From an uncultured Eggerthellaceae bacterium (GTDB lineage Bacteria > Actinomycetota > Coriobacteriia > Coriobacteriales > Eggerthellaceae): 64,000 nucleotides of DNA. Position 1 is the stretch's first letter; the number at the start of each line of letters is the position of its first letter. The notes under the pieces were generated by a model. The model was not told the origin of the DNA and did not search any database. It saw only the letters and a list, made by a program, of their open reading frames with translations. The position numbers were made by a program, and so were the translations under genes. Positions 33,045 through 41,461 of the stretch are shown piece by piece. Location: contig CALBGP010000021.1 of NCBI GenBank assembly GCA_937892845.1, positions 62,001-126,000 of the forward strand, written 5' to 3'.

Positions 33045-33279
33045 GGCACCCTCCCATGAACCGCCCGGCATCCGGGCCTTTACGCAGGATGAGGAATCAT
33101 AGCAATCGAACCTTGCCGAATTACTTCGGCGTTCTTACCGCAGAGCAACAGCCCGGCATAATGAAACCACTCATTTACCCAACCTATTCACTGCATCGAT
33201 CCATTCGAAACGCACTCCATCTCCGCCCCGAAAGCAACGATTGAATACCGAAAGAAGAGCAGAAATTGACCAAAATGAA

Positions 33280-33297
33280 AACCCGCCGTAGCGGGTT
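33280..33297 (-). terminator. Terminator after thiI
   Basis: 7-bp stem AACCCGC / GCGGGTT with a 4-base loop, followed on the minus strand by TTTCATTTTGG; 37 bp after the thiI stop. The rest of 33045-33333 shows nothing recognisable. Confidence 0.75.
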
Positions 33298-33333
33298 CTT
33301 CAAGCTTGACGATACAAAATCGGAAAATCCGGG

Positions 33334-34602
33334 TTATTCCGATTCGATTTCAGTAAGGCGTCCTTCGGATGGCGCGCAGTGCGCTTGGGCGTCTGCAGGT
33401 TTTCCGGGACGGCGCGATGAGGGGCAGCGGTAATCATGGACCTCAACCGCATCCATGATCTCATCAATCCACTGCTCATACGGCAGACCCGCCTCAACTT
33501 CCTCAACGTCGCGAACCTTCGCGTGCGTCTCAGGACTGCGCGGCATGAACAGCGTACAGCAGTCCGGCGCCGGCGTATTGGAGATATCGAACGTGCCCAG
33601 CTTCTGGGCGTCGGCGATGATCTCAACCTTATCGCTGCCGATAAGCGGACGCAGCACCTGCATGCGCACAGCGGCATTGGTAACCGCCAGATTATCCAGC
33701 GTCTGCGATGCCACCTGACCCAAGCTCTCCCCCGTGACCAGGGCCTTCGCCCCTTCTTTACGGGCAATGCGCTCGGCGATCTTCATCATGAGCCTGCGGT
33801 AGATGATGATGCGCAAACGCGGCGGAACCTTGCCTGCGATTTCGCGCTGGTAATCACCGAACGGCACCACATACACGCGGGCAACGCAGCCCGTGCGCTC
33901 AAGCACGTGGGCAATGTCATCCACCAGGTATTCAGACGTGGAAGCCGTCTGCGGACGGCCTGAGAAATGCACGCCCACGCACGTGGCTCCGCGCCGGGCC
34001 ATGCGCCACATGGCCACAGGCGAGTCAATGCCGGAAGACATGAGGCAGACAACCTTGCCCGCGGTTCCCACAGGCAAACCGCCGATACCGGGCAGGCTCA
34101 GGGCATACACATACGAGGTGCCCTGGACCACTTCCACATGGACCTCAACATCCGGGTGCTTCATCTGCACGCGCTTATCGGGAAAGCGATCGCACAGGTA
34201 CGCGCCCACGAGCTGATTGATTTCCATGGAGTCGATGGGGAAGTCCGTATGGTTGCGGCGGGCGACAACTTTCCAGGTCTGAAAAGACTCAACATCGCTC
34301 AGGGCGGCAAACGCCGCTTCATTCATGAGGTCGATGTCACGCTCGCAACGATACCCGCAGCTCACGCGGGCAACGCCGGGAACTCCGACAATGCGCTGCG
34401 TGGCCCCATGGGCCTCTTCAAGCGTGGCACCGCGATCCAAGACAACCAGAATGCGGCCGGAGATGCGGCTGATATGCTCCACGGGAAGCCCCTCAAGCAG
34501 CGCTTCCAGATTATGCATCAGGCGCAACTCAAAAGAGGCACGATTGTGCCCCTTCAAGCCTATCTCATGGTAATGGACGAGACAGATACGTTGGAATGCC
34601 AT
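33334..34602 (-). CDS. thiI: tRNA 4-thiouridine synthase ThiI
   Basis: A 422-residue enzyme that activates uridine 8 of tRNA for thiolation; family members may also feed thiazole synthesis. It has a THUMP domain (about 60-165) and a PP-loop (VCLMSSGIDSPVAMW). Then the conserved TGESLGQVASQTLDNL and the region up to PDCCTLFMPR follow. There is no full C-terminal rhodanese domain, as in the shorter ThiI class. ATG 34602 is preceded by AGGGG; upstream in-frame codons overlap rpoZ and are not conserved. Last gene of mihF-gmk-rpoZ-thiI. Confidence 0.94.
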   Translation of the reverse strand: MAFQRICLVHYHEIGLKGHNRASFELRLMHNLEALLEGLPVEHISRISGRILVVLDRGATLEEAHGATQRIVGVPGVARVSCGYRCERDIDLMNEAAFAALSDVESFQTWKVVARRNHTDFPIDSMEINQLVGAYLCDRFPDKRVQMKHPDVEVHVEVVQGTSYVYALSLPGIGGLPVGTAGKVVCLMSSGIDSPVAMWRMARRGATCVGVHFSGRPQTASTSEYLVDDIAHVLERTGCVARVYVVPFGDYQREIAGKVPPRLRIIIYRRLMMKIAERIARKEGAKALVTGESLGQVASQTLDNLAVTNAAVRMQVLRPLIGSDKVEIIADAQKLGTFDISNTPAPDCCTLFMPRSPETHAKVRDVEEVEAGLPYEQWIDEIMDAVEVHDYRCPSSRRPGKPADAQAHCAPSEGRLTEIESE

Positions 34603-34615
34603 GCGACCCCTAAGC

Positions 34616-34876
34616 CTAGTGCTGGGAGACGTTGATGGTGGCCGGGTCGTAGGAGACTTCGCCACGGGCAATCTCAGCGAATGCCATGGAGAGAGCCTTC
34701 TTGTCCGCAGCCTTGGCAATCTCAACGGCGCTGGACAGCTGGATGGCGCGATCGCGCTGACCGCGCATCATATCGTTGATGTCATGCGCGCGCTTGGAAG
34801 CAAGGGCGCACAGCAGGAAACGATCGTTATCGGTTTCGTCAAGCAGTTCGTCGATCTTGGGTTCAATGATGCTCAT
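34616..34876 (-). CDS. rpoZ: RNA polymerase omega subunit
   Basis: An 86-residue protein with the omega core: MSIIEPKIDELLDETDNDRFLL, ASKRAHDINDMM, then ALSMAFAEIARGEVSY. It supports assembly of RNA polymerase beta-prime. The ATG at 34876 overlaps no gene and has GAGGA 9 bases upstream; a TTG at 34885 would sit on that site. Located right after gmk as in many bacteria. Confidence 0.95.
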   Translation of the reverse strand: MSIIEPKIDELLDETDNDRFLLCALASKRAHDINDMMRGQRDRAIQLSSAVEIAKAADKKALSMAFAEIARGEVSYDPATINVSQH

Positions 34877-34881
34877 AGGTG

Positions 34882-35454
34882 TCAATCCTCGTTCTTTTCA
34901 GCTTTGGACTCGATGAATGCAACAAGCTCTTCGGTGCATTCATCGAGGTTGTCATTCACAAGCTGTATATCATACTCCATCTTGCGGGAAAGCTCTATAC
35001 GGGCATTCTCCATTCTTTTGACGATGGATGCCTCGTCTTCAGTTCCCCTACCCCGCAGCCTTCGCTCAAGCTCCTCAAGTGAAGGAGGCTCGATGAAAAC
35101 AAGGTGCGCAGCGGGAACCTTCTCACGCACCTGGAAGGCGCCCTGGACATCGATCTCAAGGATGACCTGGCCACCCGCGGCAATGTGATCTTCGACGGTC
35201 TTACGGGGCGTGCCGTAACGGGCGCTATGCACCTGCGCCCATTCAAGCAGACCGTCATCGGAAACAAGACCGTCGAAACGCTCATCATCGACGAAGAAAT
35301 AATGGACGCCATCCACTTCCCCTTCGCGGGGCTGCCTGGTAGTAACCGAAATGGAAAGCCAGGCATCGGGAATGCGATCCATAACTCGGCCGACAAGGGT
35401 TCCCTTGCCGGCACCGGAGGGGCCCGATACGATAAACAGATTGCCTTGACGCAT
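34882..35454 (-). CDS. gmk: Guanylate kinase
   Basis: A 190-residue enzyme phosphorylating GMP to GDP. P-loop SGPSGAGKGT, the GMP-binding VTTRQPREGEVDGVHYFF and EWAQVHSARYGTP, then ILEIDVQGA. Two bp after the mihF stop; gmk next to mihF is a conserved actinobacterial order. Confidence 0.97.
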   Translation of the reverse strand: MRQGNLFIVSGPSGAGKGTLVGRVMDRIPDAWLSISVTTRQPREGEVDGVHYFFVDDERFDGLVSDDGLLEWAQVHSARYGTPRKTVEDHIAAGGQVILEIDVQGAFQVREKVPAAHLVFIEPPSLEELERRLRGRGTEDEASIVKRMENARIELSRKMEYDIQLVNDNLDECTEELVAFIESKAEKNED

Positions 35455-35456
35455 GA

Positions 35457-35765
35457 TTAACCCAGGCGCTCCAACAAAGCGGTTTCCTGGCGCTCGCCGA
35501 GACCCTTCAGACGACGGCTTTCCGCGATCTTGAGTTCCGCCATGATCTTTTCAGCCTTCGCCTTGCCGTATCCGGGAAGCGTTTCAATCAGGGTACTGAC
35601 CTTCATGCGGCCCACAACCGGATCATCCTTCATGCCCAAAACGTCCTGCAGCGTGAGCGCACCGCTTTTCAGGTCATCGCGAACCTGTGCGCGCTTGATT
35701 CGAGCGGCCTTCGCCTTCTCGAGGGCAGCCTGGCGCTCTTCTGCGCTCAACTGGGGAATTGCCAT
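35457..35765 (-). CDS. mihF: Actinobacterial integration host factor (mIHF)
   Basis: A 102-residue nucleoid protein found in actinobacteria, with a basic N-terminal helix (EERQAALEKAKAARIKRAQVRDDLKSG) and an S13-like helix-two-turn-helix (LIETLPGYGKAKAEKIM). It bends DNA and supports recombination and chromosome compaction. ATG 35765 with GAAGGAGAG upstream; the longer frame is not conserved. It is good evidence for the phylum of the host. Confidence 0.95.
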   Translation of the reverse strand: MAIPQLSAEERQAALEKAKAARIKRAQVRDDLKSGALTLQDVLGMKDDPVVGRMKVSTLIETLPGYGKAKAEKIMAELKIAESRRLKGLGERQETALLERLG

Positions 35766-35895
35766 TTTCTCTCTCCTTCTCTCTGCCATGCTCAATGACA
35801 CAGGGGATAATAGCATACTCGCCCGCAGAGTGGGCCAGCCGAAAGAATGGCGTAACCCGTTCTGCGCAAAGTCTGCTCTTTAGGCCTGATGGCGC

Positions 35896-36603
35896 CTACA
35901 GTTCAGCTGCAATGGCGTCGAAGGCGGCAACCGGATCGGCGGCCTTGGTGATGGGGCGGCCGATGACGATGTGCGATGCACCGTTGTCGAAGGCCTCCTT
36001 GGGAGTGGCAACGCGGCTCTGGTCGCCTTTGTCGGAGCCGGCAGGACGCACGCCGGGCGTCACGATGAGCGCATCGGGGCCAAGCAGACGACGGAGCATG
36101 TCAGCTTCCTGAGGAGATGCAACCACACCGGAAAGACCCGCCTCCTGCGCGCACACGGCAAGGCAGCGGACCTGTTCGGCCATGGGGCGCGTAACGCCGG
36201 TCTTGGCAAGAGTCGCATCATCCATGCTGGTGAGAACCGTGATGGCCAGCGTAGCGGCATCGGTGCCGGACTCATCGACGGCCTTCTGGGCCGCCGCCAT
36301 CATGGGCACGCCGCCCACTGCATGCATAGTCACCATATCGGCACCTGCGGCAACGGCGGACGCCGCAGCGCCCTGCACCTGATGCGGGATGTCATGGAAC
36401 TTCAGGTCCAAGAACACGTTGTAACCCAAGAGCTTGAGGATCTCCACGATCTGCGGGCCTTCGGCATAATAAAGCGTCATGCCCACCTTCATCCACTTGG
36501 CATGGCCCTGGAGCTTCTTGGCGAGCGAAAGCGCCTCGGCACGGTCGCAGTCAAGCGCAACGATGATGCGATCCTCGCGGGGAATGTCGTTGAAAGCTAG
36601 CAT
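35896..36603 (-). CDS. pyrF: Orotidine 5'-phosphate decarboxylase
   Basis: A 235-residue enzyme converting OMP to UMP. It has IIVALDCD, the catalytic DLKFHDIPHQV segment, VTPGVRP and IGRPIT. It is the last gene of the pyr operon and overlaps pyrD by 7 bp with GGAGG upstream of its ATG. Confidence 0.97.
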   Translation of the reverse strand: MLAFNDIPREDRIIVALDCDRAEALSLAKKLQGHAKWMKVGMTLYYAEGPQIVEILKLLGYNVFLDLKFHDIPHQVQGAAASAVAAGADMVTMHAVGGVPMMAAAQKAVDESGTDAATLAITVLTSMDDATLAKTGVTRPMAEQVRCLAVCAQEAGLSGVVASPQEADMLRRLLGPDALIVTPGVRPAGSDKGDQSRVATPKEAFDNGASHIVIGRPITKAADPVAAFDAIAAEL

Positions 36604-37511
36604 GAAAGGCCTCCGATCAGCTCGTTGATATCGTCCACGCCCTGCTCCTCGCAGTACGCGACCATGCCGTCGATGACATCATCCACCGCATGGGGGTTGG
36701 TGAAGTTCGCCGTTCCCACGGCCACGGCAGTGGCACCGGCCAGCATGAATTCGATGGCATCTTCACCCGTCTCGATGCCGCCCATTCCCAGGATGGGGAC
36801 CTTGACGGCGTTGTGGCACTGCCAGACCATGCGAAGCGCAACGGGCTTCACGCACGGGCCGGACAAGCCGCCCACCACGCGCGCAAGCTTGGGCTTGCGG
36901 GTGCGGGCATCGATGGCCATGCCCAGAAGCGTGTTGATCAGCGAGATGGCATCTGCGCCGGACGCTTCGGCAGCGCGGGCTATCTCGGTGATGTCGGTGA
37001 CATTGGGCGAAAGCTTGACGATCATGGGCTTGGTTGCCGCGGCCCTGCAGGCGCTCACCACAGCCTCCACGCTGGGAACATGGGTACCGAAGGTCAGGCC
37101 GCCGGCATCGACATTCGGGCAGCTGATGTTGATCTCATAGGCATCCGCCTGGCCGTCAGCCTCAAGGGCTTCGATGACCTGGACATACTCCTCAAGGCTG
37201 TGACCGGAGACATTGACTATGGCAGGCACGCCCTGCTCCTTGATCCAAGGAAGGTCCACTTCGCACAGATGGGCCACACCGGGGTTCTGCAGGCCGATGG
37301 AGTTGAGCATGCCGCTGGGGGTCTCGGCGATGCGGGGGGCGTCATTGCCCTCCCATCCATTGAGAGAGACTCCCTTGGTGGTGATGGCCCCCATGCGGGT
37401 GACATCGCAGAAGTCAGCGTACTCGCGTCCTGCGGCGAACGTGCCGCTGGCATCGGTCACGGGGGTGGGCATGATGAGTCCGCCCAGATTGACTTGCATG
37501 TTGACGGCCAT
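36597..37511 (-). CDS. pyrD: Dihydroorotate dehydrogenase, class 1B catalytic subunit
   Basis: A 304-residue FMN enzyme oxidising dihydroorotate to orotate. Seen: ASGTFAAGREY, the active-site Cys in INISCPN, GLSGPCVKPVALRMV and GMGGIETGEDA. Class 1B is indicated by the adjacent pyrK, which passes electrons to NAD. ATG 37511 overlaps the pyrK stop (TAATG); upstream in-frame residues belong to pyrK DNA. Confidence 0.96.
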   Translation of the reverse strand: MAVNMQVNLGGLIMPTPVTDASGTFAAGREYADFCDVTRMGAITTKGVSLNGWEGNDAPRIAETPSGMLNSIGLQNPGVAHLCEVDLPWIKEQGVPAIVNVSGHSLEEYVQVIEALEADGQADAYEINISCPNVDAGGLTFGTHVPSVEAVVSACRAAATKPMIVKLSPNVTDITEIARAAEASGADAISLINTLLGMAIDARTRKPKLARVVGGLSGPCVKPVALRMVWQCHNAVKVPILGMGGIETGEDAIEFMLAGATAVAVGTANFTNPHAVDDVIDGMVAYCEEQGVDDINELIGGLSC

Positions 37512-38302
37512 TACCACACCAGCTCCTTCGAATTGAAGACAGGGCCGTCCACACAGGAGCGCTTCTTGCCCGCAACGGTCTCGACAACGCACGACAGGCA
37601 GGCACCGACGCCGCAAGCCATGCGCTTCTCCATGGATACCCAACACTCCATGCCCGCATCGGCAGCCAAGCCTGCAGCGGCACGCATCAGCGGCTCGGGG
37701 CCGCAGCAGTACACGCCCGCATATCCGCCTTCGGCCAGCGCAACGCGCACGGGCTCGGTGCAGAATCCGTGGTGTCCCACGGTTCCGTCGTCGGTTGCAA
37801 GGATGGGATCGCGTCCCAGCAATTCGGCGTAATCAGCACGCGTGACCAGCATGGCTTCGGTCTGGGCGCCCAGCACCACATCGAAGGGATGGTTCGCATC
37901 CGCAAGCTCGCGAGCGAACAAGAACAACGGCGCTGCGCCCACGCCGCCGCCGACCAGCAGCAGTTTGCCGTCAACGGGTTCCCAACCATGCCCCATGGAG
38001 CCGATGATCGAGCAGTTCACCCCGCCGGAAAGCGTGGTCATGAACTCGGTGCCCTCCCCTACGACCTGGTAGATGATTTCAATGGCACCGATTTCGGGCA
38101 CCGTCTTGTAAACCGAGAAGGGACGGCGCAGGATATGGCTTGCGAAACCGGGGATCAGCATATGGACGAACTGGCCGGGGCGAACGGCCGACGCCATGTT
38201 CGGTGCAGCCAGCGTGATCTTGTACAGGCGCGGCCCGATGCACTCATTGGCGAGCACATGCGCGCACTCTTCGAAGTTTCTGGCGTGTGCGCTTTCACAC
38301 AT
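37511..38302 (-). CDS. pyrK: Dihydroorotate dehydrogenase electron-transfer subunit
   Basis: A 263-residue FAD/2Fe-2S protein. FAD site RRPFSVYK, NAD-binding LLLVGGGVGAAPL, and the iron-sulfur loop MACGVGACLSCVVET plus a later Cys (RSCVDGPVF). Partner of PyrD. ATG at 38302 with an ACAAGG about 9 bases upstream; separated from pyrC by 83 bp that contain a strong hairpin. Confidence 0.95.
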   Translation of the reverse strand: MCESAHARNFEECAHVLANECIGPRLYKITLAAPNMASAVRPGQFVHMLIPGFASHILRRPFSVYKTVPEIGAIEIIYQVVGEGTEFMTTLSGGVNCSIIGSMGHGWEPVDGKLLLVGGGVGAAPLFLFARELADANHPFDVVLGAQTEAMLVTRADYAELLGRDPILATDDGTVGHHGFCTEPVRVALAEGGYAGVYCCGPEPLMRAAAGLAADAGMECWVSMEKRMACGVGACLSCVVETVAGKKRSCVDGPVFNSKELVW

Positions 38303-38336
38303 GTTGTAAACCTTGTCTCTTGGATGCGAATAGGAA

Positions 38337-38364
38337 GAATCCGGCGAATTGCTCCGCCGGATTC
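38337..38364 (-). other. Intercistronic hairpin between pyrC and pyrK
   Basis: Perfect 10-bp stem GAATCCGGCG / CGCCGGATTC with an 8-base loop, followed on the minus strand by TTCCTATTC. It may partially terminate, or protect or process the pyr mRNA. Confidence 0.65.
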
Positions 38365-38385
38365 GCTGGGTTTGATTGTATCGCT

Positions 38386-39678
38386 CTACTCGACGATCTG
38401 GCCGCCACGCAGCGTAGCGACGCCGCCCACGAACACATCGGTGGCGCGACCGGTCAGCTCGGCTCCGATGAAGCCGGAGTTGTGCGCCTTGGAGACGAAT
38501 TCGTCCGCAGACACGGTCCATTGCGCATCGGGATCGAAGACGGTGATGTCTGCGACGCTTCCCTCTGCGATCTTGACGGGCTCCAGGCCCAGGATCTCGC
38601 GGGGTCCGATGGACATGAGGTCGACCATGGCGGCGTAATCGATCTTGCCGGTCTTGACCAGGTGGGTGTTGACCAAGGCAAGGCTGGTCTCAAGACCGGT
38701 CATGCCGAAGGGCGCGTATTCGAATTCATGGGCCTTCTCCCATGCGGCATGGGGCGCATGGTCGGTGACGATGGCGTCGATGGAGCCGTCGATGACGCCC
38801 TCGATCAGAGCAGCAGCGTCTTCAGAGGTGCGCAGCGGCGGGTTGACCTTGAGCGAGGTGTTGTAGGTCGAATCAATGTCATCCTCAGTGAGGAACAGGT
38901 GGTGCGGCGTGACTTCGCAGGTCACAGGCAGACCCTTCTCCTTTGCGGCACGGACCATATCCAGGCCCGCAGCGGTGGAGATGTGCTGGATGTGCAACGC
39001 TGCGCCGGTCAGCTCGGCGATCATGATATCGCGGGCGATCTGCAGCTCTTCGCCCTGGGCAGGCCATCCCAGAAGGCCAAGGCGCGTGGAAACGACACCT
39101 TCGTTGACCTGACCGGCGCCCACCAGGCCCTCGTCCTGGCAGTGGCTCATGAAAACCTTGCCGAACATCTTGCCGTAATCCATGGCGCGGCGCAGCATGC
39201 CGGCATCCTGGATGCCGCGACCATCATCGGTGAACGCAACGGCACCGTGGGCAACCATATCCCCCATCTCGGAGATGATTTCGCCCTTGAGGCCCTTGCT
39301 CATGGCGCCCGCAGGGTACACGCGGCACTTGCCCACCTGAGCGGCGCGGGATGCCACGTAGCCGATAACCACGCCGTTGTCGGCGACAGGATCGGTGTTG
39401 GGCATGGCGCAGACGCCGGTGAAGCCGCCCTTGGCTGCAGCGCGGGTACCGCTGGCGATGTCTTCCTTATGCTCGAAGCCGGGTTCACGCAGATGGACAT
39501 GCATGTCAACCAGGCCGGGGACCAGCACTTTGCCGGTCAGGTCGCGCACCTCGGCGCCTTCAAGTTCGATGTCCTCGGCAACGCGGACGATCTTGCCGTC
39601 TTCAATCAGGACGTCGATCGTACCGTCAAGCTCCACAGACGGATCGACGACGTGGGCGTTCTTAAGAATCAAGGCCAT
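38386..39678 (-). CDS. pyrC: Dihydroorotase
   Basis: A 430-residue amidohydrolase closing carbamoyl-aspartate to dihydroorotate. Metal ligands in GLVDMHVHLREPG, later conserved His residues in HISTA and VTPHH, and catalytic Asp in VTDHAPHA. Start ATG 39678 with GGGAGGTG; it overlaps the pyrB stop by 17 bp. Confidence 0.96.
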   Translation of the reverse strand: MALILKNAHVVDPSVELDGTIDVLIEDGKIVRVAEDIELEGAEVRDLTGKVLVPGLVDMHVHLREPGFEHKEDIASGTRAAAKGGFTGVCAMPNTDPVADNGVVIGYVASRAAQVGKCRVYPAGAMSKGLKGEIISEMGDMVAHGAVAFTDDGRGIQDAGMLRRAMDYGKMFGKVFMSHCQDEGLVGAGQVNEGVVSTRLGLLGWPAQGEELQIARDIMIAELTGAALHIQHISTAAGLDMVRAAKEKGLPVTCEVTPHHLFLTEDDIDSTYNTSLKVNPPLRTSEDAAALIEGVIDGSIDAIVTDHAPHAAWEKAHEFEYAPFGMTGLETSLALVNTHLVKTGKIDYAAMVDLMSIGPREILGLEPVKIAEGSVADITVFDPDAQWTVSADEFVSKAHNSGFIGAELTGRATDVFVGGVATLRGGQIVE

Positions 39679-40606
39679 TATCGGCACCTCCCAAAAGCAG
39701 ATACATTGCAGCCATACGCACGCAGATGCCGGCGTAGACCTGTTCCAAGATGACCGAACGCTGCGGATGATCGGCCATGTAGCTGTCGAATTCGACACCG
39801 CGGTTGATGGGGCCGGGATGGCAGATGATGGCATCCGGCTTCATGAACTGCTCGCGCTTCTTGGTGAGGCCGAACAGGTTGTGGTATTCGCGAAGGCTGG
39901 GGAACGGAGCTCCCTCAAGGCGTTCGCGCTGGATGCGCAGCATGTAGACAACGTCAAGGTCGCAAAGGGCTGCGTCCAGATCCGAAGTCACATGGTCTGC
40001 GCCCATGATGTCGGGACGGGCGGGCATGAGCGTGCCGGGGCCGATGAGGGTCACTTCGGCACCCATGATCTTGAGTGCGGGAACCAGCGAGCCGCACACG
40101 CGGGAATGTCCGATGTCGCCGACGATGCCCACCTTCAAGCCGTCGAAGGACTGCTTGTGCTGCCAGATGGTGTAGAGATCCAGCAGGGCCTGGGTGGGAT
40201 GCTGATGCTTGCCGTCACCTGCGTCGATGACGTGCGCAGGGGTGTGCTGGGAGATGATGTGGGGAGCGCCCGCATGCTTGTCGCGGACGATGACCATGTC
40301 GATCTTGTAGGAGTTCAGCGTAGCCACCGTATCGATGAGGCTTTCACCCTTCACGGTTGCCGTAGACGATCCGCCGAAGTTCAGGCTGTCGGCGGAAAGG
40401 CGCTTCTCAGCCAATTCGAAGGAGCTGCGAGTACGGGTTGAGGGCTCGTTGAACATGTTGACGATGGTCTTGCCCTTCAGCGTGGGAACCTTTTTGATCG
40501 CACGCTGGTTGACTTCAGAGAACGCCTTGGCGGTCTCAAGGATGGTCATGATGTCGGTATCGGAATACTCCGTGATATCGATAAGGTGCTTATGGTTGAA
40601 GGCCAT
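39662..40606 (-). CDS. pyrB: Aspartate carbamoyltransferase catalytic subunit
   Basis: A 314-residue enzyme joining carbamoyl phosphate and aspartate. Carbamoyl-phosphate loop FNEPSTRTRSSFE, then GGSSTATVKGESLIDT, HPTQALLD, and HPGPINRGVE. No pyrI regulatory gene is present, consistent with PyrR control. The ATG at 40606 is chosen; GGGAGG lies about 10 bases upstream, beside the pyrR stop. Confidence 0.96.
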   Translation of the reverse strand: MAFNHKHLIDITEYSDTDIMTILETAKAFSEVNQRAIKKVPTLKGKTIVNMFNEPSTRTRSSFELAEKRLSADSLNFGGSSTATVKGESLIDTVATLNSYKIDMVIVRDKHAGAPHIISQHTPAHVIDAGDGKHQHPTQALLDLYTIWQHKQSFDGLKVGIVGDIGHSRVCGSLVPALKIMGAEVTLIGPGTLMPARPDIMGADHVTSDLDAALCDLDVVYMLRIQRERLEGAPFPSLREYHNLFGLTKKREQFMKPDAIICHPGPINRGVEFDSYMADHPQRSVILEQVYAGICVRMAAMYLLLGGADNGLDS

Positions 40607-40610
40607 CGCC

Positions 40611-41198
40611 TTATTCACCTCCCAAGGGTGCGGAACCGGCGCGCTCGCCCGGCTTCATCTCAAGAATCTCAACGGCGGAAGTGCTGTCCACTTCCTCCAG
40701 GAACAGGCGCACGTTCTCCTCACGCGACGAGGGGACGTTCTTGCCTACGAAATCGGCGCGAATGGGAAGCTCGCGATGGCCGCGGTCGACCAGGACGGCG
40801 AGCTGGACGGTCTTGGGACGGCCCAGGTCCATGATGGCATCAAGCGCAGCGCGGATGGTGCGTCCGGTGTAGAGGACGTCATCGACCAGCACGACATCTT
40901 TGCCGTCAAGCGGGAAATTGATGCGCGTCTCATGGATTTCGGGGGCGAAGGTGGTGAGATAGTCATCACGATAGAAGCTGATATCGAGGCTGCCCAGAGG
41001 AACCTTTGCCCCTTCGATCTCCTCGATCTTGTCGGCCAAACGCTTGGCCAGAAGGTCACCTCGGGTGACGATGCCCACGAGCGCCAGGTTGTCTGCGCCG
41101 CGGTTCGCCTCGAGGATCTGATGAGCGATGCGCGTGAGCGAACGCTCAATCTCCGCGGCGTCCATCACCACGGATTTCACCTTGTAGGTGTCTTTCAT
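40611..41198 (-). CDS. pyrR: Bifunctional pyr operon regulator / uracil phosphoribosyltransferase
   Basis: A 195-residue PRTase-fold protein: PRPP loop VVLVDDVLYTGRTIRAALD, RGDLLAKRLA, and VDRGHRELPIRADFVGKNVP typical of PyrR. It binds the leader RNA described below when UMP is high and causes termination. First gene of the operon; ATG 41198 with GAGAGGAG. Confidence 0.96.
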   Translation of the reverse strand: MKDTYKVKSVVMDAAEIERSLTRIAHQILEANRGADNLALVGIVTRGDLLAKRLADKIEEIEGAKVPLGSLDISFYRDDYLTTFAPEIHETRINFPLDGKDVVLVDDVLYTGRTIRAALDAIMDLGRPKTVQLAVLVDRGHRELPIRADFVGKNVPSSREENVRLFLEEVDSTSAVEILEMKPGERAGSAPLGGE

Positions 41199-41261
41199 AC
41201 ACACTCCTCTCCTACATTTGAGTGCGTACAGACCCGACCCAGGTTGCCCGCCGGATGGCAT

Positions 41262-41363
41262 AAAAAAAGCCTTGCCGACAGGCTAAGGCACGTGAATGCG
41301 CCGACTGTTTGCGATTCGGCGCGATCGCGATGGCCTTGCCGGTCTCTCTGTACCGCCTTAAAG
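41262..41363 (-). promoter_or_regulatory. PyrR-controlled attenuator in the pyr leader
   Basis: Read on the minus strand, the PyrR-binding loop (41363-41332) contains CAGAGAGACCGG flanked by TTTAAGGCGG and CAAGG, matching the known PyrR RNA consensus. Downstream a terminator, GCCTTAGCC / GGCAAGGC followed by seven T (41289-41262), precedes pyrR by 63 bp. The region between can form the antiterminator. A TATTAT -10 box is at 41379-41374. Confidence 0.88.
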
Positions 41364-41404
41364 GACATCCCGAATAATACACCCGCCAAGACGGCAAAGC
41401 CAGT

Positions 41405-41429
41405 AAAAAGAAGCGGTCTTCGTTTTTTT
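41405..41429 (-). terminator. Weak terminator after the second luxR gene
   Basis: Minus strand CGAAG-ACCG-CTTC followed by TTTTT; short stem extended by A/T pairs. Confidence 0.45.
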
Positions 41430-41461
41430 CACGACTCCACCGCATCTCAGCCCTGCGCCAT

